A stretch of 64,000 nucleotides of DNA, taken from contig NZ_KB889741.1 in the NCBI RefSeq assembly GCF_000372745.1, forward strand, positions 1 through 64,000, written 5' to 3'. Within the stretch, counting starts at the first letter, position 1. The number at the start of each line of letters is the position of its first letter. Positions 47,772 through 56,737 of this stretch are shown piece after piece. The notes beneath the pieces are model-generated. The model was not told the DNA's origin. It did no database searches and saw only the letters and a program-made list of their open reading frames with translations. A program made the position numbers and the translations under genes. The DNA comes from Embleya scabrispora DSM 41855 (GTDB lineage: Bacteria > Actinomycetota > Actinomycetes > Streptomycetales > Streptomycetaceae).

Positions 47772-50700
47772 GGCTGCGGACGGTTCCTCTCCCGAAAGAG
47801 CTGCTGCTCGGCGGTGTCGTCGTCCAGGGCCTCCAGGTCGGCGACCAACAGGTCTTCGACGGCCGCGGCGAACCCGGCGAGGGTGCGGTGGGTGAACAGC
47901 GTGCGCAGCGGCACGGTCAGGTCGGCGGTGGCGGCGATGCGGGCGACCACGCGGGTGGCGAGCAGCGAGTGGCCGCCGAGTTCGAAGAAGTCGTCCAGGG
48001 CGCCCGCCTTGTCCAGGCCGAGCACGTCGATCCAGATCTCGGCGACCAGTTCCTCGGCGGCGGTGCGCGGTGCGAGGTAGCCGTGCGCTTGTCCGGCGCG
48101 CCGGTCCGGGGCGGGCAGTGCGCGGTGGTCGAGTTTGCCGTTGGAGGTCAGCGGCAGCCGGTCCAGGCGAACCAGCGCGTCGGGGACCAGGTACGCGGGC
48201 AGCCGGCCGGCGAGTTCGGCGCGCAGTTCCGGGACGGTGAGGTCGGCGTCGGTGACCACGTAGCCCACCAGCGCCTCGTCCCGGGCGATCACCGCGGCCT
48301 GGCGCACGCCGGGTCGGGCCGACAGCGCGGCCTCCACCTCGCTCGGTTCGATCCGGTGGCCGCGCACCTTGACCTGTGCGTCCAATCGTCCGAGGAACTC
48401 CAACCGCCCATCGGGGCGCAGTCGGACCCGGTCGCCGGTGTGATAGCGGCGGGCGCCGGGCGGCCCGTCCGGGTCGGGGCGAAAGGCGGCCGCGGTGGCG
48501 CCGGGGCGGCCGAGGTAGCCGTGCGCCACGCCCGCGCCGCCGATCAGCAGTTCGCCGGCCACGCCCGGCGGCACCGGGGTGCCGTGCACGTCGGCGACGA
48601 CGGTGTGGGTGTCGTCGATCGGGGTGCCGATCGGTGGGCGGGCGCGGGCGTCGGCGGGGCCCAGATCGGACGTGGTCGCGATGATCGTGGTCTCGGTCGG
48701 CCCGTACGAGTTGACCACGCGTACCCGATCGCCGAAGCGGGCGCGCCAGGCGGCCACCGCGCCCGGGCGGATCTGGTCGGCGCCCAGGACGAGCAGGCGC
48801 AATGCGGGTGGCCAGGCGATGGTGTCGGCGCCGGTTTCGACGAGTTCGTGCCAGTAGGGCGTGGGCAGGTCGAGCACCGTCACGTCGGCCGCGCCGCCTT
48901 CGGCGAGCACATCGGGCAGCCTGGCGTCGGGAGCGGGCAGGACCAGCGTGGCACCTGCCGCCAGACACGGGTAGAGCTCCTCGGCGTGGGTGTCGAAGCT
49001 CAGCGAGGCGCTCTGCAACACCCGGTCCTCGGCGTGGATTTCGTAGCCGGCGCGCATCCAGCGCACCCGGGCGGCGAGCGCGCCGTGCGGGACGAGTACC
49101 CCCTTGGGCGTCCCGGTGGAGCCTGAGGTGTAGATCAGGTAGGCGGGCTGCTGCGGACCGAGGTCGACGGGATCGACGGGCGGGGGAGCGTCGGTGGTGT
49201 CGGTGGTGTCGGTGGCGTCCACGCGTACGACGTCCACGTGCTCGGGCAGTTCGTGTGGGGGCGTGCCGTCGGTGACCACGACCCGGGTGCCGCTGTCGGC
49301 GAGCATGAACGCGATCCGGGCGGCCGGGTAGTCGGGGTCCAGCGGCAGATACGCCGCGCCGGCGCGCCAGGCGGCGAGCATGGCCACGATCGCATTGGGG
49401 CCACGCGGGCACAGCACGCCCACGAGGTCGCCGGGACCGACCCCGGCCGCCCGCAGCCGGGCGGCCACTGCCTCCGTGTGCAGGGCGAGTTCGCGGTAGG
49501 TAAGGCCGGCGTCGGGAGCGCGCAGTGCGATCCGGTCGCCGGGCACGCGGGCGATCGCGGCGGGCACGGTCTCGGCCGGGTCGGCGGATGTGCCGGGGAC
49601 CGCCCCGAAGGCGACCGCGCGCAGCCGGTCCCGATCCGCGACGGTCAGCAGCGGCAGCAGGTGTACGGGGGTGTCCGGGTCGGCGAGGGCGCCGTGCAGC
49701 AGGGTCTCCAGGCGGGCGGCCAGGCCGGCGACGGTGGATTCGTCGAACAGCGCGGTGCGGTAGCCGAATACGGCGACCAGGTCGTCGCCGGCGCGCCGGA
49801 TGTCGAGCGAGAGGTCGAACTTGCCGGCCCGATGTCCGCCGTCCTCCTCGACCGCGACCAGATCGGCGAACCGGTGTTCCGGTCCGGTGTCCGGGTCCTG
49901 GGTGTGCACGGTCAGCAGGGTCTGGAACAGCGGGGCGGGCGCCGCCGGATCGCGGTCCACCCGCAGTTCGGCGAGCAGTTGTTCGAACGGGATGCGGTCG
50001 TGTCCGTAGGCACCGAGCGCGGTCTTGCGGGTGCGCCGCAGGAGTTCACCGAAGGTCGGTGTGCCGCGCAGATCGGCGCGCAGTACCAGGGTGTTGGAGA
50101 AGTAGCCGATCACCTCCTCGTGCTCGATCTCGCCGCGTCCGGCGATCGGCGCGCCGACCGCGAAGTCCCGCTGCCCGCCGTGCCGATGCAGCACGGCCTG
50201 ATAGCCGGCGAGCAGGATCATGAACGGTGTGCAGCGCCGGGCCCGGGCGACGGTGTCCAGCAGCGGGCCGACGCCGGCGAGGCGGCGGGTGTGGAAGGCG
50301 GCGGAGGAGCCGGTGTGGGCGCTGCGCGGACGGTCCAGCGGGAGTTCGAGCGCCGGCACGCCGGCGAGTTGCCGGCGCCAGTAGTCGAGGGCCCGGTCGG
50401 TGTCCGGATCGGGCTCGCGTTGGCGCGTGGCGTAGGCGGAGTAGGCGGGCAGCGGTGCGAACACCGGGTCGACGCCGTCGCGGTGCGTGCGGTAACGCAG
50501 TTCGAGCTCGCGGCGGAGCAGATTCAGCGACCAGCCGTCGGCCAGGATGTGGTGCAGCACCACGCACAGCACGTGCTCGTCGGCGGCGAGTCGGATCAGG
50601 CTCACCCGCAGCGGTGCGGCGAGCGCGAGATCGAAGCCCGCGTTGACCCGTTCACCGAGTATGCGCGCGAGCGCCTGGTCGTCCTGTCCGGTCAGGTCGA

Positions 50701-51097
50701 GGATCTCGATGGGCACCGGGCCGGGCGGTTGCACCACCGCGGTCGGGCGGCCCTCGTGGTCGGGGAAGCGGGTGCGCAGCGCGTCGTGTCGGCCGACGAC
50801 GCCGTCGAACGCGGCGCGCAGCGCGTCCGTGCGCAGCGGGCCACGCAGGCGCAGCAGCCACGGGATGTTGTAGGCGGCGTCACCGGGCTCGAACCGGTCG
50901 AGAAACCACAGCCGTTCCTGGCCGAAGGACAACACCCCGGAGCACTCCTCGGAGCCGGGACCGAGATCGAAGCCCGGGACGAGGCCGGGGCCGGGCTCGG
51001 GGCCGGCGGCTTCGGCCGACCCGATCCGCCCGGCGCCGTGGACCGGGTCGAATCGTGCCCCGGACCGGGTGCGGGAAAGCGTTCGTTCGTCGTCCAT
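47768..51097 (-). CDS. NRPS module C-A-PCP, first gene of the operon
   Basis: 1109 residues. After a 50-residue low-complexity leader, the C domain spans about 55-490 (H-H-I-L-A-D-G-W near 182) and the A domain about 505-1000 ([24 protein letters not shown]). The carrier has F-E-L-G-G-H-S, Ser about 1044. By-eye specificity residues D-T-E-D-V-G-S-I-I-K put acidic residues in the pocket, pointing to a basic amino acid such as lysine or ornithine; this is tentative. Since it begins with a C domain, its donor must come from another protein (AMP-ligase/free PCP or the Gly module). ATG 51097 lies about 165 bp below a consensus-like promoter. Confidence 0.9.
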
Positions 51098-51263
51098 GTC
51101 GACCCCCTCGCCGGCATCGCCCGAAGGACGCGACGCAGCGGCCGAACGGCCCTGCCGTCATCCCGTTCCCGGGATCCGACGCGAATCGATTCCCGGCACG
51201 GCGGCGCGTCGGGCAACCTGCCGTCGCCCGATCGAATGTCCGCCCCCGTGGCGTGCGTCGGCC

Positions 51264-51293
51264 ACGCTAGGAGTGCCATCGACAGGGTGTCAA
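51264..51293 (-). promoter_or_regulatory. Predicted promoter of the NRPS operon
   Basis: On the minus strand TTGACA (-35, 51288-51293) is followed after 18 bp by TAGCGT (-10, 51264-51269), a strong match to the vegetative (HrdB-type) promoter of actinomycetes. Transcription would start near 51257, leaving a leader of about 160 nt before ATG 51097. Confidence 0.7.
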
Positions 51294-51326
51294 TGGTCTA
51301 TACCAAACCGAGTATTGGTCCAGACC
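51294..51326. promoter_or_regulatory. Two DasR-like operators abutting the NRPS promoter
   Basis: TGGTCTATACCA at 51294-51305 differs at one position from the DasR consensus TGGTCTAGACCA, and TGGTCCAGACCT at 51316-51327 differs at two. They are 22 bp apart centre to centre, and together they also form a larger imperfect inverted repeat. The first touches the -35 hexamer. A GntR/HutC-type regulator is the likely ligand. Confidence 0.6.
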
Positions 51327-51451
51327 TTGAATCAAACGGAACCGGTCCGACGGGCCGCGGACACCAACCGGGTGTTCATTGCCCGGGTCGGTCCTCGCAA
51401 CCGGAAACCACCGGCCTCCATGCCCCGCGCGCCCCCACGCTCCCGGACGCC

Positions 51452-51622
51452 GGCCGTCCGGGCGGCCGGTGGCGCGATTACCCACAGGTCGTCGACGGCG
51501 TGCTGTTCCGCTTCCGGACCGGCGCCCGATGGCGCGACCTGCCCGCCCGATTCGGCCCGTGGCGCACGGTCCACGCCCGGCACCGCCGCTGGTCCGCCGA
51601 CGGCACCTGGTCCGGGCTGCCC
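51452..51622 (+). pseudogene. IS5-type transposase remnant
   Basis: The stretch G-R-W-R-D-Y-P-Q-V-V-D-G-V-L-F-R-F-R-T-G, followed by A-R-W-R-D-L-P-A-R-F-G-P-W-R-T-V and R-R-W-S-A-D-G-T-W, is the N-terminal DUF4096-like region of IS5-family transposases. There is no start codon in a sensible place, and after G-T-W the sequence departs from the family and lacks the DDE catalytic part. It marks the boundary between the NRPS operon and the ROK locus. Confidence 0.8.
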
Positions 51623-51795
51623 ACGCTGCCGCACGAGCGGCTCGCGAGCGCCGACCGGGACCGGGCTCGGGTGCTGCGCGCCCTGATCGGCCGCCTCGGC
51701 GAGGTGGCCCATCGACCCACACCCACCCGAGGACGGGGCCGACCGACGCCCGGCACCGAACCCCGCGGAGCCCGACCGGGGGTTGAAGACACGCC

Positions 51796-53028
51796 CTAGC
51801 CCTGTGCGTGGTGGGCGAAGACTCGCTCCCGGGCTGTGGACACCGCCGTGGCGACCGCGCCCAACAGGACCGCCTCCTCGCCCAGGCCGCTCGCCGCCAC
51901 CCGTGGTCGCAACGGGGTCAACTCGTGCAGCGCGGCGGTCATCGGGCCCATCAGCAGATCGGCGTTCGCGCCGATCCCGCCGCCGAGCACCACGAGTTCG
52001 GGATCGAGGACCGCGGTGACCGCGGCCACCACGTGCGCCAGCCGCTGCGCCTCGTGCCGCACCGCGCCGGCGGCCGGCTCCACCCCGCGCCGCGCCGCGT
52101 CGAAGACGCCCTTCGCGGTGAGCGGTCCGGTCATGCCCAGTGCCCGGGCGCCGCGCACCACGGCGTCGGCCGAGACCGCGTCCTCGAGCATGCCGCGACG
52201 TGGTACCGGCGCGCTCGCCCCGTGCCCGACCCGGTCCGAGGGCCGCGGCGACAGCGGCAGGAAGCCGATCTCACCGGCCGCGCCCGAGGCTCCGGGGAAC
52301 AGCCGCCCGTCGGCGACGATGCCCATGCCCAGGCCGGTTCCGACGGTGACGTAGACGAACAGCGGACAGCCCACGCCGGCCCCGCTGTGGTACTCGCCCA
52401 GCGCCGCGAGGTTGGCGTCGTTGACGATGTCCACGGTGGTGCCCAGCGCGCTCTCCATCCGCCCGCGCAACCCCGGACGACCCCACCCGGGCAGGTTGAC
52501 CGCGTAGCGGATCCGGTCGGCCGCACGGTCGTACACACCCGGACAGCCGATCACCGTGTGTACCACCGCGGTCGGCGTCAGGCCCGCGTCCGCCACCACG
52601 GTCTGCGCCAGATCGGTGGCGGTGGCCAGCATGGTCGCCGAGGTGCGGGCCCGGTTGTGCCGGTCCTGCCGAGCCAGCAACCGGCCGTCCAGGTCGGCGA
52701 CCGCGACCCGGATCCAGGACCGGCCGACATCGATCCCCACGACGTAGCCCGCGGTCGGATCGGGTTCGTACAGCAGCGCCGCCCGACCGCGTGCACCGGT
52801 CTCCAGACCCACCGCACGCACCAGCCCGGCGCGTTCCAGCGCGTCCAGTGCGGTGGACACGGTCGGTTTGGACAGGCCCGTGTCGCGGGCGAGTTGGGCG
52901 CGCGAGATGGGCGCTGCGGCGCGTACCCGGTCGAGGAGTACGCGCTCGTTGATGCTGCGCAGCACGCCCCGGTTCCAGTGCGCCACGGCGGGCGGGTCGT
53001 TTTCCGGTGGGATCCCACCTGCGGTCAT
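51796..53028 (-). CDS. ROK family transcriptional repressor
   Basis: 410 residues: N-terminal winged helix (S-R-A-Q-L-A-R-D-T-G-L-S-K-P-T-V-S-T-A-L near 42-61) plus an actin-like ROK domain (V-V-G-I-D-V-G-R-S-W-I-R-V-A-V-A near 95; N-D-A-N-L-A-A-L-G-E near 205; V-T-V-G-T-G-L-G-M-G near 228; A-A-G-E-I-G-F near 250). The zinc-binding C-G-C-x-x-x-G-C motif of typical ROK proteins is absent; the equivalent segment reads H-G-A-S-A-P-V-P-R-R-G-M-L-E. It is divergent from the permease-kinase operon and probably represses it, sensing the sugar or its phosphate. Confidence 0.9.
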   Translation of the reverse strand: MTAGGIPPENDPPAVAHWNRGVLRSINERVLLDRVRAAAPISRAQLARDTGLSKPTVSTALDALERAGLVRAVGLETGARGRAALLYEPDPTAGYVVGIDVGRSWIRVAVADLDGRLLARQDRHNRARTSATMLATATDLAQTVVADAGLTPTAVVHTVIGCPGVYDRAADRIRYAVNLPGWGRPGLRGRMESALGTTVDIVNDANLAALGEYHSGAGVGCPLFVYVTVGTGLGMGIVADGRLFPGASGAAGEIGFLPLSPRPSDRVGHGASAPVPRRGMLEDAVSADAVVRGARALGMTGPLTAKGVFDAARRGVEPAAGAVRHEAQRLAHVVAAVTAVLDPELVVLGGGIGANADLLMGPMTAALHELTPLRPRVAASGLGEEAVLLGAVATAVSTARERVFAHHAQG

Positions 53029-53114
53029 CGGCTCTCCGTCAGTGCTGTCGAGGTGCTCGCGCCACTGTAACGGCCATGGAAGGGCAAAGATGTGGGGCGG
53101 ATCCGGACTCGCCC

Positions 53115-53143
53115 TTGACGGGAGTTAGTTAAGGAATTTTACT
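53115..53143 (+). promoter_or_regulatory. Predicted promoter/ROK operator region of the permease operon
   Basis: TTGACG (53115-53120) and TTTACT (53138-53143) are spaced by 17 bp. Between and around them lies an AT-rich island (GTTAGTTAAGGAATTTTACT, then TTAC) unusual for this GC-rich DNA. Such AT-rich dyad-like sequence with AGTTAA/AGTAAA elements is typical of ROK repressor operators (NagC, XylR). The site is a prediction. Confidence 0.5.
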
Positions 53144-53253
53144 TTACAAACCGGTGGCGCCAAGCGCCGGATCGCACCACGAAGTCCCTTCCTCCGCACC
53201 CCCGTTCCGACCCCCGGAGTCCCCCGGGGCGTCCCCTGTTCTGGAGGTTCACG

Positions 53254-54738
53254 GTGAGCGCCGGCCCAAGAGCGACCACGCCGGACGGCGGATTCGTCCG
53301 CCGGATCGGCCTGTTCCAGGCAACCGCGATCAACATGAGTCAGATGTGCGGCATCGGTCCGTTCGTCACCATCCCACTGATGGTGGGCACCTTCGGCGGC
53401 CCGCAGGCCATCCTCGGCTTCCTCGCCGGCGCCCTGCTCGCCCTCGCCGACGGGCTGATCTGGGCCGAACTCGGCGCGGCCATGCCCGGCGCCGGCGGCA
53501 CGTACATCTATCTGCGCGAGGCGTTCCAGTACCGTACCGGCCGGCTGATGCCGTTCCTGTTCGTCTGGACCGCGATCCTGTTCATCCCGCTGATCATGTC
53601 CACCGGCGTGCTGGGCATGGTGCAGTACCTGCAATACCTGTGGCCCTCGATGTCGCAGACCGAGGGCGACTTCGTCGGCGTCGGCGTCGTGGCCCTGGTG
53701 GTCCTGCTGCTGTGGCGCAAGATCGAGTCGATCGGTCTGCTGAGCACCATCATGTGGGTGGTCATGCTGATCAGCGTCGGCGCGGTGATCATCGCGTGCT
53801 ACACCAACTTCGACGCGGACCTGGCCTTCACCTACCCCGACGGCGCCTTCGATCTGGGCACCACCGGCTTCTGGCTCGCCTTCGTCGGCGGCCTCAACAT
53901 CGGCATCTACGACTACCTCGGCTACAACACCACCGCCTACCTCGGCGCCGAGATCAAGAGCCCCGGCCGGGTACTGCCACGTTCGATCGTCTACTCCATC
54001 GTCGGCATCATGGCGATCTACCTGATCATGCAGATCGGCGTGCTCGGAGTCACCGACACCGACACCATCTCCGGTTCCTCCTCGATCGGTTCGCTGGTCC
54101 TGGAGAAGGCGTGGGGCAAGGGCGCGGCCCAGACCGTGACCGTACTGATCCTGATCACCGCTTTCGCATCCGTGTTCGCCGGCCTGCTCGGCGGCTCGCG
54201 CGTGCCCTTCGACGCGGCCCGCGACCGGGTGTTCTTCAAACAGTTCGCCCGGCTGCACCCGCGACACCGCTTTCCGACGGTGGGGCTGCTCACCATGGGC
54301 GTGGTCACCGCGGCCGGCTTCCTGATCGGCAACCACACCGACTTCAACACGATCATCGTGCTGCTCACCGCGGTGATGGTGATCGTTCAGGCGGTCTCCC
54401 AGGTCGCCGCACTGATCGTGCTGCGCCGCCGGCAACCCGGCCTGAACCGGCCGTACCGGATGTGGCTGTACCCGGTACCGGCCCTGGTCTCGCTGGTCGG
54501 TTGGGTCGCGATCTTCTGCTATGCCGACAAGAACTCGCCCGGACGCCACCCGATCGAATGGGCGCTGGCGTGGGTGGCGTTGGGCGGCGCCGCGTTCCTG
54601 GTGTGGGCCAAGGTGGAGCGGACCTGGCCGTTCGGTCCACGCGAGATCACCGAGGAATACCTGAACCGGTCCGACGCCGACGCCGGTACGGGCGTCGCCG
54701 GTTCGGGCGCGGTCGGCAACGTCGCGGAGCCCGCATGA
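53254..54738 (+). CDS. APC superfamily permease
   Basis: 494 residues with twelve predicted helices. The first helix region reads G-L-F-Q-A-T-A-I-N-M-S-Q-M-C-G-I-G-P-F (helix break G-I-G-P, as in amino acid-polyamine-organocation carriers), followed by E-L-G-A-A-M-P-G-A-G-G-T-Y-I-Y-L near 69-84, the APC motif after helix 2. GGAGG precedes GTG 53254 by six bases. It shares ATGA with the downstream ROK kinase, so the transported compound is probably phosphorylated by it, for example an amino sugar. That pairing is inferred. Confidence 0.87.
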   Translation: MSAGPRATTPDGGFVRRIGLFQATAINMSQMCGIGPFVTIPLMVGTFGGPQAILGFLAGALLALADGLIWAELGAAMPGAGGTYIYLREAFQYRTGRLMPFLFVWTAILFIPLIMSTGVLGMVQYLQYLWPSMSQTEGDFVGVGVVALVVLLLWRKIESIGLLSTIMWVVMLISVGAVIIACYTNFDADLAFTYPDGAFDLGTTGFWLAFVGGLNIGIYDYLGYNTTAYLGAEIKSPGRVLPRSIVYSIVGIMAIYLIMQIGVLGVTDTDTISGSSSIGSLVLEKAWGKGAAQTVTVLILITAFASVFAGLLGGSRVPFDAARDRVFFKQFARLHPRHRFPTVGLLTMGVVTAAGFLIGNHTDFNTIIVLLTAVMVIVQAVSQVAALIVLRRRQPGLNRPYRMWLYPVPALVSLVGWVAIFCYADKNSPGRHPIEWALAWVALGGAAFLVWAKVERTWPFGPREITEEYLNRSDADAGTGVAGSGAVGNVAEPA

Positions 54739-55775
54739 CGGCGCTCCACCGAGGAGACCGGACCCCCGGTACTCCCGACCCCGCGCCCGCGCCGGAGCAG
54801 GCGTTCGTCTGCTCCGGCGCGGGCGCGGGCGAGGCATTCGTCTGCGGCATCGACTTCGGCGGCACCAAGATCGCGCTGGCCACCGCGCGCCCCGACGGTA
54901 CGGTACTGGCGAGCGAGCGGCTGACCACCGACGCTCGCGAGGGCGCGGTCCAGGCGGTCCGACGCGCGGTGGCGGCGACCCGCGAACTGGTCGCGCACAC
55001 CGCTGCGGCCACCGGCGGACACTGCGCGGCCGTCGGCGCGGTCAGCCCCGGCATCGTGCTGCCCGACCGGATCCTGCTCGCGCCCAACGTGCCCGGCTGG
55101 GAGGACCTGGCACTGGCCACGACGCTGTCCGACGGGCTGGGCCTGGAGCCCGAACGGATCGCCGTCGGCAACGACGCCAAGGCCGCCGCGCTCGCCGAAT
55201 CCCGCTGGGGCGCACTGCGGGGCGCGGACCCGGCGATCCTGCTCACCGTCGGCACCGGGATCGCCGCCGCGATCGTGCTGGGCGGTCGGGTCCTGAACGG
55301 CGCGCACGGGGCGGCCGGCGAGATCGGCTACCTGCTGCGCGGTCGCGACGACACCGGATTCGGCGCGGGACGCGCGCCGTTGGAGGAGTACGCCTCGGGC
55401 ATCGGGCTGGGCACGCGCGGCAGCGAACTGCTCGGCCGCGAGGTGGACGCCGCGGCGCTGTTCGCCGACCCGGACCCGCGGGTGCGGGCGCTGGTCGACG
55501 AGGCGTTGGACGAACTGGCCGTGCATGTAGCCAACTTGGCGATCACGCTGGACGTGGAGCGGATCGCGGTCACGGGTGGGCTGATGCGCTCCGCTTCGCG
55601 TGTCCTGGCTGCGGTTGTTGCGCGGGTGCGCGCGGGTGTGCCGTTTCCGCCGGAGGTGGTGCGGGCGCGGTTTTTGCAGGATGCGGCGTTGTGTGGGGCG
55701 CTCTCGTTGGCTGCGGAGTTGTTGCGCTTTCCGGGCGCCGGGGCCGGGGTGGCCTCAAACGCCGGCCGGGCTTGA
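54735..55775 (+). CDS. ROK family sugar kinase
   Basis: 346 residues. After a 35-residue Pro/Ala-rich leader comes the phosphate motif C-G-I-D-F-G-G-T-K-I-A-L-A near 37-49, then G-N-D-A-K-A-A-A-L-A-E near 141, T-V-G-T-G-I-A-A near 170 and G-A-A-G-E-I-G near 192. The zinc motif Cys residues are not present. It most resembles glucokinase/N-acetylhexosamine kinase-like ROK proteins. Start ATG 54735 overlaps the permease stop (ATGA). The last codons run into the 31-bp tandem repeat. Confidence 0.87.
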   Translation: MTALHRGDRTPGTPDPAPAPEQAFVCSGAGAGEAFVCGIDFGGTKIALATARPDGTVLASERLTTDAREGAVQAVRRAVAATRELVAHTAAATGGHCAAVGAVSPGIVLPDRILLAPNVPGWEDLALATTLSDGLGLEPERIAVGNDAKAAALAESRWGALRGADPAILLTVGTGIAAAIVLGGRVLNGAHGAAGEIGYLLRGRDDTGFGAGRAPLEEYASGIGLGTRGSELLGREVDAAALFADPDPRVRALVDEALDELAVHVANLAITLDVERIAVTGGLMRSASRVLAAVVARVRAGVPFPPEVVRARFLQDAALCGALSLAAELLRFPGAGAGVASNAGRA

Positions 55776-55837
55776 AGGCTTGGCCTCAAACGCCGGCCGG
55801 GCCTGAAGGCTTGGCCTCAAGCGCCGGCCGGGCTGAG
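55751..55837. repeat. 31-bp tandem repeat, three units
   Basis: Units at 55751-55781, 55782-55812 and 55813-55837 (last one partial) each begin GGCCTCAAACGCCGGCCGGG with one or two substitutions. The first unit covers the kinase stop codon, and the array reaches into the 3' end of the convergent MBL gene. Similar CTCAAACGCCGG motifs are commonly seen at gene ends in streptomycetes, and the dyad CCGGCCGG may assist termination. Confidence 0.9.
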
Positions 55838-56524
55838 TTGGTGCCGTGCGTCGGCCGGGCCGGAAGGGTTTGGGGTGGTGGGGGCGTAGCGTTGGAATTC
55901 CCACGGGTCGTGGGAGGAGAAGACTTCGACTTCGGTGCCGTAGAAGTACGCGTCGCCCGCGTGCAGCAGCCGGCGCTCGCCGGTGTCCACGGCGACGGCG
56001 CTGTGGCCCTCGGTGTGGCCGCCGAGTGGGACCAGCAGGATCTCCTCGGGCAGGCCGTCCAGTCGGCGTACCGCGTCGAAGCCGAACCAGGGGTCGCCCT
56101 GTTCGCTCGCGTATGTCGCCCAGCGCGGGCCGTGCGCCAGTTGCGCGGCACGGTAGCGGTCGGCACCGCCGGCGATGCCCGCCTCGTACTCCGCCTTGTG
56201 CACATGCACGGTGGCGTGCGGGAAGTCGGCCGGTCCGCCCACGTGGTCGCGGTCGAGGTGGGTGAGCACGACGTGCCGGACGTCCTCGGGGGCGAATCCG
56301 AGCCGACGCACCTGGTGCAGCGCGGTCTCGTTCAGGTCCAGGACGGGAGCGGCGTAGCCGACCCACTCGGCGCCCAGGTACTCGTCCGGATGCGGCACGT
56401 CGTTGGTGCCGAGGCCGCTCTCCACCAGGACGAGGCCGGCGGAGTCCGTCTCGACGAGGAGGCAGTGGCAGACCGTACGGGCGGGCAGCAGCGGACTGTC
56501 GGGGCCGTCCGCGTGGTCGATCAA
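55817..56524 (-). CDS. MBL-fold metallo-hydrolase
   Basis: 235 residues. The metal-binding H-L-D-R-D-H-V-G-G near 90 is the H-x-D-x-D-H motif; further ligands are G-G-H-T-E-G-H-S near 168 and H-A-G-D-A near 188. The fold is the quorum-quenching/glyoxalase-II-like superfamily. The start is problematic: the frame has only TTG at 56524 and lacks the first 15 or so residues that relatives carry (before R-T-V-C-H-C-L-L-V-E-T), with no upstream ATG or GTG. It may be slightly truncated but still functional. The 3' end contains part of the 31-bp repeats. Confidence 0.78.
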   Translation of the reverse strand: MIDHADGPDSPLLPARTVCHCLLVETDSAGLVLVESGLGTNDVPHPDEYLGAEWVGYAAPVLDLNETALHQVRRLGFAPEDVRHVVLTHLDRDHVGGPADFPHATVHVHKAEYEAGIAGGADRYRAAQLAHGPRWATYASEQGDPWFGFDAVRRLDGLPEEILLVPLGGHTEGHSAVAVDTGERRLLHAGDAYFYGTEVEVFSSHDPWEFQRYAPTTPNPSGPADARHQLSPAGA

Positions 56525-56576
56525 AAACCGGACCGGTCCACCTGCTTGCTCCGGCGAAGTGCCCGGTGAACGCGGC

Positions 56577-56616
56577 GGCGCCGTGCCCTCCGAGTGTTGT
56601 CGGAGGGCACGGCGCC
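56577..56616 (-). terminator. Strong hairpin terminator after the NlpC/P60 gene
   Basis: A 17-bp perfect stem (left arm begins GGCGCCGTGCCC, right arm is its reverse complement) with a 6-nt loop. It lies about 120 bp past the stop of the NlpC/P60 gene on the minus strand and just upstream of the MBL gene start. No long U-tract follows, which is normal in actinomycetes. Confidence 0.85.
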
Positions 56617-56737
56617 GGGAGCGCGTTTCACTATGCGATTGTGCGGTGCCGCCAGGGCCGAGTACCGGTGCCGGGCGCCGAGTACCGATGAAGGTCCTCG
56701 ATCACGGCGGCACCGGCTGCGGCGGGCGTCGGGGCGA

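Noticed and set aside
47772-49412. Upstream extension of the NRPS/MFS frame
   Set aside because: It is a shifted reading of the first NRPS gene (Arg/Pro-rich); the start at 47771 follows the upstream stop.
56525-56640. N-terminal extension of the MBL gene
   Set aside because: The frame stays open, but there is no start codon in it and it runs through the terminator hairpin of the neighbouring gene.
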